This document shows, piece after piece, positions 54,050-64,000 of a stretch of DNA of 64,000 bases; position 1 is the stretch's first letter; each line of letters begins with the position of its first letter. Both the position numbers and the translations under genes were made by a program. Below the pieces are notes generated by a model. The model was not told the DNA's origin. It saw only the letters and a list, made by a program, of their open reading frames with translations, and did no database searches. Origin of the DNA: Gamarada debralockiae (taxonomy: Eukaryota; Ascomycota; Leotiomycetes; Helotiales; Hyphodiscaceae); contig NXFV01000809.1 of assembly GCA_002803225.1 (NCBI GenBank), positions 1-64,000 on the forward strand. Reading direction: 5' to 3'.

Positions 54050-54611
54050 TGCCTCTTGTCAACTACCATTGGGCTTTTGCGTAAAAGCTTAGTTTCATGA
54101 ATAACATTGAACATTTGGTGACCTGCAGTCGGTCTACTCTTCCCCCCCCAATACCCCCCCCTTTTGAATAAACTCTAGCATCAGTTTTCTACAAGGGGTT
54201 TAGACTAGCTTGTAAGTACTACTGTATCCCCCTTAATTCCTGCGCAGACAAAGGGGTTTATAGCCAATCAAGTAGATAGCTTCTTCTGGAAATCGTCAGT
54301 GCAACGACGATTTGTATGGGCAGGGATTTACGGTTTATTTAAGAGAGGGGGGGTAGTATGTCGTTCATATATAGCTTTCTCTAATCACCATTCACAGTTT
54401 GCGTATCTAACAGCGTCTCCTGTCCCCTTGCCATATTTCACACAGTCAATCAAGCTGCAATGAATGCATCAACCACTCCAGTTGGCAGCAAGTCTCTTTA
54501 TTCTCGACATCTTCACAAATTTCTAATGTATCTGTAGCACTAGCACCCTCAACATCTCAAGTATCATGGCAGACTATTTTTTGGACTCTCGTCTCCCTCG
54601 CGATCAACACA

Positions 54612-55879
54612 ATGTCCCAGCCGGGTGGCCGCATTTGTGGCCTCCCAAGTCGTTATCGAACCTACCTACGATGCTCACCACTGGTCTGTTTAGCTGACAT
54701 GCTTTCGATTATATTGTGGTTTATTATAAACTCCTGCTTTCATCGGTTATCACTAGCGGAATCTTTGGGTATCATTCTACACGAGCGTTTCAATGAGAGA
54801 GGTCCTCCAATGTCTGATTCGACCGTACCGGACCTGGCTTTAGAGGATAACGAGACTGAAGGAGTCCAAGCCATTGAGAAAATGACTTGTCTACGGTGGC
54901 TATGGTTTTTCCTCGGGACCTCTCCGTCAGCTTTTAAACTTATGTCCATGAGTGGTGTGGCATGGGTTCAGGGCTGGGGCGTGATATTCCTAGCATCATG
55001 GATAATGAACGAGACTCTCATCATCTTTGCAACCGCAAATCAATCCCTATTCACCATATCGAGCACCAGACGAATATCCTGGTCGGGGTATGAACAGACA
55101 ACTCGCTCATCGATCTATAAGCGCCTCCACAGACGCGTCGATGCAGTAGAAAGATTCCTAGCGCTTACAGCATTGATTGTCCATGTGGTGATCATGAATA
55201 ACGTTTTCAGGATGATCTTACGGAAAACAAACGCCTTTCCTTTGCAGGAACTACGATATCAGTACCTTAAATCCTCCGCAACTAATACGACGATATTTCC
55301 CACATTCATCGAGAGGATTTTTCAGCCAATCTTTTACCATATCATGTATCTGTGGATCCGCTCTACCCAAGAGACTACACCACCAAGCTCAATTTCGTCT
55401 GGCAGTCTCCGCAATGGTCTTACAGGTACACGACCCCGGGTTATATATTCCTCGTAACCCTTGTCATATGGTTCGGAATATTTATGATATTTTTCGTATT
55501 CCGACTTCGAATCAAAGAACTCAAGTTAACTAACGTTCTGCTGGGTTTATTTTATCTAATGCTCGTCAACACTGCAACAAATGCTTATATGTACGGACGA
55601 ATCTCATATACATCACCATATGTATTCATTATTTCTAGCATAGTTATTATCATATTCTTGTTCTTTATCCGTCTTCTAAGTCGGCGTTTCGTGATGTTTG
55701 GTCAAAATCTACTGGTGATATACCCAAGAGGTGCGGAGGGACTTCTGAGTATTGACTCTGGCGCATGCTTGGCTCTGGCATTTTTTATCACTACTGTTGT
55801 CGCTACCTTGTGTTGGTATTGTTTTGCTTTCGACACTTCTAATACTTATACGCCTTCTTGGACCAGTGTTTTTGGTTAG
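54612..55879 (+). CDS. multi-pass membrane protein, uncharacterised, exon structure unresolved
   Basis: Two long hydrophobic frames follow each other: 54612-55300 and about 55330-55879. The first has FRLYCG-like start segments, MTCLRWLWFFLGTSPSAFKL, WGVIFLASWIMNETLIIFAT and FLALTALIVHVVIMNNVF. The second reads LLPYHVSVDPLYPRDYTTKL, YIFLVTLVIWFGIFMIFFVF, LLGLFYLMLVNTATNAYMYG, VFIISSIVIIIFLFFIRLLS and a last helix near the stop. At least six membrane spans are likely. The frames change near 55300; a TTTTTCAG acceptor at about 55328 and a CTAAT branch point upstream suggest an intron, but no donor I found gives the right phase. I do not recognise the family. The true start is uncertain; an ATG at 54565 (MADYFLDSRLPRDQHN) is an alternative first exon. 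Confidence 0.5.
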
Positions 55880-57610
55880 GCTATTTGTAATGTTCATGTT
55901 TTAGTTGTTTTTTCTATCTTAATTACTTTCATATTAGGGCATGGTGATGGGGGTAGGATTCAATATTAACGTAGTAGTCACAGTGAGGTAAAGAAAAGGG
56001 GATACATTCAATGGGTTACGGCTGGGTAGTGGAAGGGCCGGTGGTTGATAGTGAGTGCGATGAGGGGTTTTGAGTTTGGACCTGAGGTTGAGAGGAGGTG
56101 GCATGGGAGGATTTGGTGAGGATTAGTTCTGTGAAGGACTTTGGATCTGGGTAGGCGGAGAAGTCGTCTTGTATTGCAATGTAAGAATTTATCTTTTTAT
56201 CATTATCGTTATTTTGCTTTTCCGGTTATCACCGCTTCATCTAGATTACCTGTTCAGAGTGAAGTGCGGTATCTTCGTCGCTGCTGTGAAAAGTTTCCCT
56301 GGAGAGCAGAAGGGACACTTTTGAGTTGACTGAGGAACCACATTATGATGGGGCTTAGACTTGAAATTCGGAGCACGTGGGACTTATGATAGGGATTACT
56401 TTCTCGTTCTCTAGAAATGGGAAAGAAATGACTGAGTTATCATGGTCGTGGGCTTTTGACACAGCCTTGTGTTACACGGCTGCGCGTTTGGGGATCTTAT
56501 GCGGGGAAAATGTTACTCCGCCGGCTGCAGGACCCGGAAATTGACAGGGAAATGGTTTATTCATTCTGGTATTTGCTTGTAGTCTATGAATGCATAACTC
56601 CTTTCTCTTCTGATATTTCCATGTTGTTCCCCTGTATGTACGCAATGATTCCAATCCAAGGTAAAAATCAGTGGCTGCTCAAAGCTCAAAGAGCAGTCGA
56701 GGTGTTCAAGATCCAAGAAAGTCTTACCGTCACCGCCCTTCACCGGTTTCCACTCAACAAGGCCAACACCAGGCCTATAGAGACGTAGAAAAGCAATATG
56801 ATCGGGCCATGCTCCAACTGCTCTGTCGGCCTCTTTGCAGATCTCTCTGTTGTGATGCTCCCAAATGTCAAAAGGCTGGTGACCATTCTGCGGCTAGTTA
56901 CCACAGGTTCTTCCCTTCTTTCCTTTCCAAGAATCATACTCCACATAAGTCATCTTTGAATTTATCGTCTTTCTTAGGTTCGTCTAGTGAGAACGCCAGC
57001 TCGCCCGCTCCCAGTTGGCCCTTCTTGTCTTGCTCTATCCGCCACTCTTTAGTTGTTCTCATGTACTAGCAGATTCAGCTGCTGGAGCTCTGACAGGCTC
57101 CAAAATCGAAGATCCAGCTCGATATTGCCGCTGTGCAGAACCATATTACCGAACATTAATTGTGGGTGAGGAGGAACGAGTTGGTGTGGGCATTGGAGTC
57201 TATCAAATGCAAGGCCAATTTGCATAATTTTGATTTCTGTGGGCCAGGTTTTGGAAGTCCCGATACCGAAATCCAGGGAGGAATCTCAGCAATATTGTGT
57301 CGTGGCTACGATCGAAATTCGTGAGATGCTTGAAGGTACTTCAACCCATCTCTTGTTGAGAGTTGACATAATTCGTAAGTCTCTGCACCATCTCGTCTCG
57401 GCTTCCTCTCTAATCAGGTACGGCAACATACTGACAGATTGCCTCTAGGTCTGCGTACTTTCGACTTCCAGTTTAGGACCAAGCTGGTGGAGGCACCTAA
57501 AAGAATGATGCATCGTATTTTGGGAGCGCCAGCTGCCGAGACTCCTGACAGATGGGAAGGGGGATGAAAAAGCTCTCTCGAACAAATCTTCTGCGGTGCT
57601 TGATATTTCC
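55880..57610. other. intergenic, no supported gene
   Basis: About 1.7 kb. Short open frames (for example plus strand 56671-57069) carry no recognisable motif. Nothing else was seen. Confidence 0.45.
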
Positions 57611-57715
57611 TCACAGAGGTCGACTGTTGTGGTCGACAGTCGCGATTCGTTGATCGACGAGATAGCGCCAAATCATTAGACGAATCTCCGTTGGTAGGTC
57701 CTGAAATTTGGCCAT
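57611..57715 (-). pseudogene. 2EXR-domain fragment
   Basis: ATG 57715 opens MAKFQDLPTEIRLMIWRYLV and then DQRIATV before a stop 34 codons in. The F-x-x-L-P-x-E-I-R-x-x-I-W string is the hallmark of the 2EXR domain, common in large, rapidly changing gene families of Pezizomycotina. Downstream on the same strand PQKICSRELFHPPSHLS may be a decayed continuation in another frame, but the conserved second half of the domain is not seen. An intron could rescue more; I found none convincing. Confidence 0.45.
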
Positions 57716-57952
57716 GTTTTCTGAAGCTGTAAGTGCAAGTATATGAATGAGGACATGTTTGAAAGGAGATGTATTAAATATGAATTCTAGCGAGCTGCTA
57801 CTGCCTGAAGCTTTCGAGACAAAGGAGTCGTAAGCAGGATCAAGGGACAACAGCGATTCTTGTAAAAATTGGTAGAAAGTTCTTTTCAGGCTTGGGATCA
57901 ATACTTTGAATATATCTGAAGTCGGAGGATCGTTTTCGGCACGACACCTCAC

Positions 57953-58870
57953 TTCCGTTCACCAGAATCTGCTCGACTCTTGCTACAATGAAGATAAAGG
58001 GAGAAGGAACCGACTGGAGATGATCGCCATGTGTGATCCGAAGTGAGAGTTCTAAGAAATATGGAGCCAAAGAGCTTGTCATTACCCAGAGTCCTTGCCT
58101 GAGACTTCCCGAGGAGCGAACAAGAAAAGCGATTTTTCATAGCAATCCGACCGAATGAACGCCAAGCGTTGATATTGGCAGCTCTATCAATCTTGCTCAA
58201 GGAGGTGGACCTGGCGGTAGCAAACTTTGAATAGAGGATTGTCGAGAGCTTGAGTAAGGTTAGCGATGTCTATGCTCCTCTCTTGAAAAGTGAATCTTGC
58301 ATTCCAACTAAAGAACAATCACAAAAGTCTATTCATTTTGGACTCCAAAGAAACGGGAAGTAAACCTCTCAACCACGTCGCCTGTCCTGTCAAGAAGTTG
58401 GCGTCAAAGCTTAATTCGACGCTAAGAAAATTGAGGGCTACGATCCCCGCCGATCTTCAAGATGGCAGGGGAAGTAACGTCAGTGTGTACGTACACTTGT
58501 AGCGAACGATGGTGAGATGGTTTGTCGTCGTCTCGTCGATGCAGAGTGAATTTCGAAAGATGGGGGAAGGGTGGTTCCTTCCCAAGAGGAATTATAGATG
58601 GGCCGCGCAGTTTCCTCGATTGGAATGGCCGCACGGTTAGCGAGTATCCTCCTGATAGTCCAGTCCCAGGGCGGTTTGTGAGGTAGCTTTCAATCTTGCC
58701 GCCAAAATAGGTACTGCCACCTACGTACACTGGAGCATATAAGTATGTGCCCCCAATGTATCTCCCTCCGTTGTCAAAGCATCTCCAAATCTCGCTCAAT
58801 TTCCCTTGCCCTTCATTTCCAAGCTCCATTGTCAAGGTCAAGAGGACTTCATCCCCTGCCAAATCTCAAA
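57953..58870. other. intergenic, no supported gene
   Basis: Between the 2EXR fragment and the next plus-strand gene. Open frames on the minus strand at 58422-58862 read across the following gene's upstream region and lack motifs. Confidence 0.45.
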
Positions 58871-60327
58871 ATGGGTCCTCTAGCAAAAGGCATCGGTAGC
58901 GTAATAGGCCTCAGCACAGAATCAGTAGCAAACCATAAAGCCAAGAAAGCAGCAGCAACTGAGGCGTCCCAACCCACCAATATCGAGTTTCCACAAGCAC
59001 CCCAAGGATCAGTCTTCTCAGAATCCAAAGATCCATCTTCCACACTCGCCGTCCCAAAAGTCGAAGCTAGTAGTTCACGAAGGCGGAGCGGTAGTGGATC
59101 TGGATATGAAAGTTACGATGATTTCAACGAAGGCGACTGGGTGTGCGACGAGACAGCTGCCGAACTCCCCAGCTACAAGCGCGGCCTCCAAACGCCGCCG
59201 TACCTGAGAGCATGGATGCCCTCATCCAAGAATTTATGCGTGATCATCACCCACCAGCTTATGGAACTGTCGCTCACAAACTCTCCGCACCCGTTATCAT
59301 CCCACAACGCAGACCAGGTTTCAAACACCGCGGTTTTGTGCAAACTTATGCTCCTGCGCTGAAAGATTACGGTATCGACGAGAAGACTTTCACGGATTTT
59401 CGGACGGGTTCGAGAAATCGAGTAAGGCATCGCCGTATTTCTATGATTTTAACTTGGCAGTGGCGGTGAGTCTTATGGCTAAGAAAGTTGCTGTGGCTCC
59501 AAGTGCCATCGTGCATGCTACGGCATTCGTCATCCATAAGTATAGAAGTTGGGCGAAAGCTCTATATGACGAACCAATGCGTTCTCCAATCCCTTTCCCT
59601 CTCCCCTCACCAAGCCCCCTCAAGATAATCCATCTCAAACAAAGACAGACCAAATACCTTGACGGGATAAATGGTGCCCTCTTCAAATCCACCGCTTCTA
59701 CGCCATGATAATGACCTGGGAACCTCCTCTTCCACCCCATGCAATTGAAGAGGCCGTCGATCCAAACACTAACATCGTGCAATCCGTCCACACTCTCCAA
59801 GGCGGTGGGGGAAGCCGTTTCAAAGCCCTCATCCGGCAAAACAATGGGACAAACACAATGCCCACCTCCTCCTAATCTTCCCCGCCCTAGAATCCGCCTC
59901 CGACGAATAAAAGAGCCAACGCCTTCAAGCGCGCCAACCATTTTATCGCCGATTACGAAGATCGGAAAAGCCAAGCAAAATTTGCTTCTGAAAACCCCGA
60001 CTCAACACTCGCAGTAGGGACTGGGATGGAGAAGGAGTTTTTGAGTAGGTTGGCGGATCCGAATCATGCTGCTAATTCGGGGGCTTGATTGCTGTGTTGA
60101 GTGGAGGCTATTTGGGACGGCAGGAGAGGAGACAGAGGAGGAATCGCATGTTGGGGAGAGGAGACGCAAATGTGACTGGGAATTTTAAGCAGAGGCAGGG
60201 CTTGATTGGGACGGCGAGACCGAAGTTGCATGAGAGTGTGTTGTATTTGATGGTTGTTAATATGCCGGCGGAGGAGATGGCTGAGGCAGTTGCTATCGAG
60301 GGCTTGAGAGCGGAACAGTTGGTGTGA
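58871..60327 (+). pseudogene. conserved fungal protein of unknown function, broken by about six frameshifts
   Basis: ATG 58871 gives MGPLAKGIGSVIGLSTESVA and an acidic, Ser-rich stretch (NEGDWVCDETAAELPSY). The rest of the family is present but hops between frames: ESMDALIQEFMRDHHPPAYG and APVIIPQRRPGFKHRGFVQT, then EKSSKASPYFYDFNLAVAVS, then HRFYAMIMTWEPPLPPHA, then HNAHLLLIFPALESASDE, then RANAFKRANHFIADYEDRKS and DPNHAANSG, then IAVLSGGYLGRQER and SVLYLMVVNMPAEEMAEAV before the final stop. The shifts fall near 59206, 59400, 59690, 59845, 59908 and 60081 (a GGGGG run). I recall this block order from uncharacterised fungal proteins of roughly 450-500 residues with a hydrophobic centre. Introns could explain one or two jumps but not all, since blocks abut with almost no missing sequence. 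Confidence 0.72.
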
Positions 60328-60724
60328 GGGTTCTGTGGATGAGAGCCTCAGCTCGTGTATTCACGATAGCAAAAATCAGACTAAATGACTTTCAAGAAAA
60401 TTCATCACTTACCATTCATCCAGAAAAGAGTGCATCATCATGAGTCCCAACCATAGATAGATAGCTAAAAGCACAAGAACTCCAGACTGCTCATCATAAA
60501 AACATTATGTAATTGTTTTGCTTCCGGCCTTCCCGGAATATAGGGAGCCTAATCCATTCGCTCATGAAGCTTTCCAAGAATATGCAATGGCATCAATGGG
60601 TACTACCGCAGAGGACGATCAGACCAGTCTGCTTCCTCTCTATTGTCTCTCCTATCACAGTGCCGTCCAGGGACGTCGCTTTGCTTCGTACCAAATTGTA
60701 ACAATAATCGCACGACTTGTTTCA
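60328..60724. other. convergent intergenic
   Basis: Between two converging 3' ends; nothing recognised. Confidence 0.5.
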
Positions 60725-61545
60725 TCAATCCCCCTCCTCAGCCCTCAAGCATCCCAAGCACCAAACCTCACCTTCCGAGCCCCTCTCAACACAACACCGG
60801 CTGCACACCTTTCCTCTATGTTCCAGTATGCATTCCCTCTCCCAAGGACCCACACCCAAAAGCTTCTCATCAACGTGAGCATGATAGCCACGATCTCTTC
60901 CCTCCATCCTGCCCCTTTCCAAACACATCTCATCCCCATGCCAACTCAACGGCAAGTCAAAACCCCCATCCACACCAAACATCTCCTGGCTCCCAAAATA
61001 CCTGTCCCTCTCTCTTTCCAAACCCAACCCCTCACACTGCCGTATACAAACATAGCACGTCCTCCTCCCACACCCCTCACAATTCGCATAACCATCCAGC
61101 TCTTTCCGTTCACTAGGCTTCCGATGGCAGATATGGCAGGGACTTAGATCGATCTTTGCCGGATCTCTCCCTTCCGCTTCCTTAGTCCTGTATTCGAATC
61201 TGGTTTCCACGTCTTCTAGCCTGGGACGCTGCCTTTTCGGTCCGTCTCGTCGACATCGAGGTAGCAGATGTTTCCTTTCGCTGGCATTCTGGCAGATCTT
61301 ATCGGCATCAAGGAGCGTTGTAGTTTGGTGGTGCGACATATGTGGACTGCTTTCGCACTTCGTCAGCTGTGAGGTTGAAAAGGGGGCCTGGGGGAGGGAA
61401 AGGAGGCGCACCTAGCAGCGAGCTTCATCTCGATCTGCCTTTCGACACTCATAACACTCGCGTCCATCTCATCATAACCATCGTCGCGCCGTCGCTTCCG
61501 CGCGTTGAGGGGTGGAGAGGGCGGCGCTTGTGCTATGGACGGCAT
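60725..61545 (-). CDS. Cys-rich putative zinc-binding protein, fungal, uncharacterised
   Basis: Exons 61412-61545 and 60725-61349, about 252 residues; the 62-nt intron has a CTGAC branch point and gives KLAAS-SPHMSHHQ across the junction. The N-terminus is MPSIAQAPPSPPLNARKRRR, with SVERQIEMKLAA as a short helix. The middle TLLDADKICQNASERKHLLP followed by CRRDGPKRQRPRLEDVE is basic. Then comes a cluster of Cys pairs, LSPCHICHRKPSERKELDGY and NCEGCGRRTCYVCIRQCEGL, and another, VCSRCCVERGSEGEVWCLGC, which together look like a RING- or PHD-like zinc fold with about ten cysteines. I recall this arrangement from other filamentous fungi without an assigned role. Nuclear location is suggested only by the basic stretches. 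Confidence 0.72.
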
Positions 61546-62051
61546 CGTCGAATGCTGATGTTCGGTTGGTCGCCGGGTAAATTCGTGGATCGGTCGCAAG
61601 TCGTAAGGCAAGGAGAATAGGTCGATGGGTGAGCGAAGCCCAAGGATAATCAGGGAATATGATGGGCCGGCCGCACAAAGAATGGAGTCAATCTATCCGC
61701 TAAGACTGTTGTAAACAAATGGTGGATGGCAAAAAGTAGATGGAGGTTCAGGGAAGGTCGCTACGGATAGAGCCGCGCGCTAGGCAGGGACAAGGGATGG
61801 ATATTCAGGGGGCAAGGAAACGAACTCTCCTTTTCATTATTCACTGTTTCATAGTTTCATAGGGGGTGATGGTACTGTACAGAGTGCTCAATATTAAGTC
61901 TTTACTAATCTAAGTATTTTTCCTTTTTGCTGTAAATGCAAATACAAAACTTCCACGCAATGAATGTATGCAAATGACCCCCCTATCCTATGCTTTCACC
62001 TCGCCTTCTCCTGTCGGTATCTCGACCCTCTTCCCACCATTCATCCATCTT
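61546..62051. other. intergenic, no supported gene
   Basis: About 500 bp between two minus-strand genes: 3' region of the upstream gene and promoter of the Cys-rich gene. AT-rich sequence occurs at 61850-61960. Confidence 0.5.
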
Positions 62052-64000
62052 CTAAGTATTCGTAACCTTCTGAAAGTTACTCCACTGACAACTACAACCC
62101 CCTGTCCCCCCATCAAACCCACCCAACGCCGGATCACTTGTATTCGAGAAAACACTCGGCGCTGGATTAATGATCGTTCCCCCAAATCCCCTGTTCTCCG
62201 CGTTTATCTGTCCACTGCTCGCCACAATACCCTCACGATCGTTCATCTCATAGCAATACAGCATTTTCAGCGCTGGATCACCTCCGTGACGATCCGTCGT
62301 AATCGTAATAGGATACGGGAACGAGCCTGGCTGAACAAAGTCTGTTCCTGGCGATGAGGATGTGACGCCAGTACCGTTGTTGAGTTGAGCAGTGGAATTC
62401 ATGCGTGTCCACATCTGGACCAGGAAGCGGGTTTGGGCCCAGGTACATCTGAATGCTGCTTCTGCTTCTGTAGCACCGCCACTCTCGTCATCGGGGACTT
62501 CGCCGTCTGCGGAGTTGGTGCTGTTGAGTTGGGTAATCGACTTGAGGAAGATGGATCGGTCAAAGTATGTGTAGAATCCATAATGTTCTGTGGGAAGTCC
62601 GCGGTCGTAAAGTCTGATTGGCTGCTGAGCAGGGAATGGTAGGAGGTTTGCTGGTGCTGCGGTGCCGTCCTTGTTGAGACTGGGCGCAGGTATGAAATCT
62701 GTGACGTTTGGGAATGGATCTGTGGAGTCTCGTTCTAAGACCTGCCGCTTGGTGTTCGATGAAGAGTTTGTGGGCTGAAGGAATGAGATGTAGAAAGGAG
62801 TGGGCTCCCCAGCCTTGTTCGCAGAGACAATCCCATCAGTGGTATTGCCTAAGAAGAACTCCTCGGCGTACGAAGGAGGAGCTGGATTAGGCGCAAAGGT
62901 GACTATTTGTCGAGCTCTGAACAGCATCTTCTTGATGAATTGTCCTGCCGACACAGGATTTCCAGCGCGAGTACCCAAACGTGGGTTACCCGTCACATTG
63001 GAAAATGTGGCATTCGTAGAGCTACTGTTATCCCACTGTATTTCGAGTAAAAAGTTTGGTTGGCTCGGCTGGTTTGGAGAAACGGACGCTTGCAATTCTT
63101 TCGGCAAATCGCAGCTCCATTGTGTTGCTGGAAAAACACAACCAGTATTGGTGACAATATTGATTGGGCCAGCTACTGTTGAAAGGCCAGTATAGATAGG
63201 TGGAAACCCAGTGAGATTCAACCATTGAGAGGGTCCAATGATATTGTTTGACTTCCTGTGAAGAGTCGTAGCGAGAACAATGACAAGAATCATCATTGAA
63301 AGAAAGCTGGTAATCAGACCAATGTACCATCGACGTCTCTTGCGACCCTCAGCACCACTGCGACCATAGCATCCCCTCTTAGGTATGCAGCCACGACCTC
63401 TCCACCAACCACCAGCTCTGCGCGCAATAGCATCTTCTTTCTCATGTCGCCTACGCTTTGCTTCGGCTTTTTGGGCTTTCTTGGAGGGTGGCTGGGGAAA
63501 CTCGGTGGTAAATGGCAGTGCAGGTTCCCTAGCAGATAGTTCGGCGGGGTATCCTGAATTCAGATTGATTGGTCTTCGTGATGGTGCAGTCAGTGGCACA
63601 GTGGACATCGGAATACCAGCTCCTCCTGACATAGCCTGTTGCATACCAGGTGATAGCGGCCCAGGTGAGACAGGATACTGAAGATTTGAAGGGTGCCCAG
63701 GAGGGAGCACAGCCCGATATCGAGGAATACGGGAGGGAGATGGTGAGTACGGCGGAGGTGGTGCATCTCCTGGCGATTGCTGTGATCTAGAAGGTGCTTG
63801 GGCAACTGCAGCTCGAACAGGCTGTATGACCAGCCGAGTGGCTGACTGGATATGGTTCGGTGAGTTGTTTAGGTCATCCAGGCGAGGCTGCACGTATGGG
63901 TTGTTGCTTTGGAGACCTCGGGTATTTGGAGCGTCAGACAACAGAGGCACTTCTCGGTCAGTCGAACTGAGCCCAGAAGCACTCCTGGCTATTGATGTTC
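62052..64000 (-). CDS. large single-pass membrane glycoprotein, 5' end outside window
   Basis: The frame is open from the window edge to the stop at 62052, at least 648 codons, with no start in sight (the first Met-like codon at 63950 is GTG). The N-terminal 190 residues are Pro-rich and disordered (DAPPPPYSPSPSRIPRYRAV), followed by a Lys/Arg-rich block (KKAQKAEAKRRRHEKED, GRKRRRW) and a transmembrane helix (YIGLITSFLSMMILVIVLAT). The outer part has many N-glycosylation sites (N-L-T, N-S-S, N-A-T, N-V-T, N-T-T, N-S-T) and ends in a short Cys motif (GGCSCQW). It is a type II protein by charge. I recall similar fungal proteins annotated as glycoprotease-family, but I see no protease motif, so I do not use that name. 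Confidence 0.82.
   Translation of the reverse strand, partial: TSIARSASGLSSTDREVPLLSDAPNTRGLQSNNPYVQPRLDDLNNSPNHIQSATRLVIQPVRAAVAQAPSRSQQSPGDAPPPPYSPSPSRIPRYRAVLPPGHPSNLQYPVSPGPLSPGMQQAMSGGAGIPMSTVPLTAPSRRPINLNSGYPAELSAREPALPFTTEFPQPPSKKAQKAEAKRRRHEKEDAIARRAGGWWRGRGCIPKRGCYGRSGAEGRKRRRWYIGLITSFLSMMILVIVLATTLHRKSNNIIGPSQWLNLTGFPPIYTGLSTVAGPINIVTNTGCVFPATQWSCDLPKELQASVSPNQPSQPNFLLEIQWDNSSSTNATFSNVTGNPRLGTRAGNPVSAGQFIKKMLFRARQIVTFAPNPAPPSYAEEFFLGNTTDGIVSANKAGEPTPFYISFLQPTNSSSNTKRQVLERDSTDPFPNVTDFIPAPSLNKDGTAAPANLLPFPAQQPIRLYDRGLPTEHYGFYTYFDRSIFLKSITQLNSTNSADGEVPDDESGGATEAEAAFRCTWAQTRFLVQMWTRMNSTAQLNNGTGVTSSSPGTDFVQPGSFPYPITITTDRHGGDPALKMLYCYEMNDREGIVASSGQINAENRGFGGTIINPAPSVFSNTSDPALGGFDGGTGGCSCQWSNFQKVTNT

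Noticed and set aside
60518..61147. 209- and 157-codon plus-strand Pro/His-rich frames
   Set aside because: Antisense to the Cys-rich gene; the Pro/His/Ser bias is what a Gly/Arg/Glu-rich gene gives on the other strand.
1..64000. CRISPR arrays, operons, Shine-Dalgarno sites, riboswitches
   Set aside because: None seen; the window is eukaryotic and the tandem repeats found lack spacer structure.
1..64000. tRNA or rRNA genes
   Set aside because: I noticed no cloverleaf with A and B boxes and no rRNA-like segment, though a covariance search would be needed to exclude a tRNA.

Overview
This window looks like nuclear DNA of a filamentous ascomycete (Pezizomycotina). The genes have short introns (43-90 nt, GTRNG donors, CTRAY-like branch points, AG acceptors). 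HET-domain and 2EXR-domain relatives, a repeat-induced-point-mutation (RIP) damaged retroelement, and fungal orthologues of VPS10, ATP1, PTC7 and JAC1 point the same way. A leotiomycete is my guess, but it rests on impression, not on a search. Coordinates below come from manual splicing; where I list exons, the summed lengths are divisible by three.

Region by region. 1-5.7 kb: a minus-strand Ty3/gypsy element with a chromodomain, running off the left edge. It has a gag frame, a -1 frameshift signal and a pol frame that stays in register but is full of C-to-T / G-to-A nonsense changes. 5.7-6.1 kb: a 14-bp minisatellite fused to a broken N-terminus of a sugar transporter. 7.1-11.5 kb: cytidine deaminase (-) and a seven-exon calpain-family protease (+). 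12-13.1 kb: a dead short-chain dehydrogenase. 13.6-18.2 kb: VPS10 sorting receptor (-). 19.2-21.3 kb: an unrecognised serine-rich protein (-). 21.3-25 kb: no supported gene. 25-26.8 kb: lysine 2,3-aminomutase (-). 29.2-31.3 kb: mitochondrial ATP synthase alpha (+). 32.5-35.4 kb: GAF-domain protein with an unusual higher-order repeat at its C-terminus (-). 35.4-39.2 kb: no supported gene. 39.2-41.9 kb: GT17-like glycosyltransferase (-) and a PQ-loop membrane protein (+). 42-45.3 kb: a tandem array of four related small genes, one apparently intact and three decayed. 45.7-49.1 kb: PTC7-type phosphatase (-), a helix-turn-helix protein resembling the DNA-binding part of a transposase (+), and JAC1 (-). 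50.4-51.8 kb: a broken HET gene. 52.6-55.9 kb: a Ser-rich single-pass protein (-) and a multi-pass membrane protein (+). 57.6 kb: a 2EXR fragment. 58.9-60.3 kb: a conserved fungal gene broken by about six frameshifts. 60.7-64 kb: a Cys-rich protein (-) and a large single-pass membrane protein (-), the latter cut by the window edge.

Four genes serve mitochondria (ATP1 directly; PTC7-like, JAC1 and possibly the aminomutase by N-terminal composition), but they are scattered and transcribed separately; I see no operon-like or biosynthetic cluster logic. The less ordinary material is the small-gene array at 42-45 kb, the 60/72-bp alternating repeat in the GAF gene, the frameshift signal in the retroelement and the possible domesticated transposase domain.
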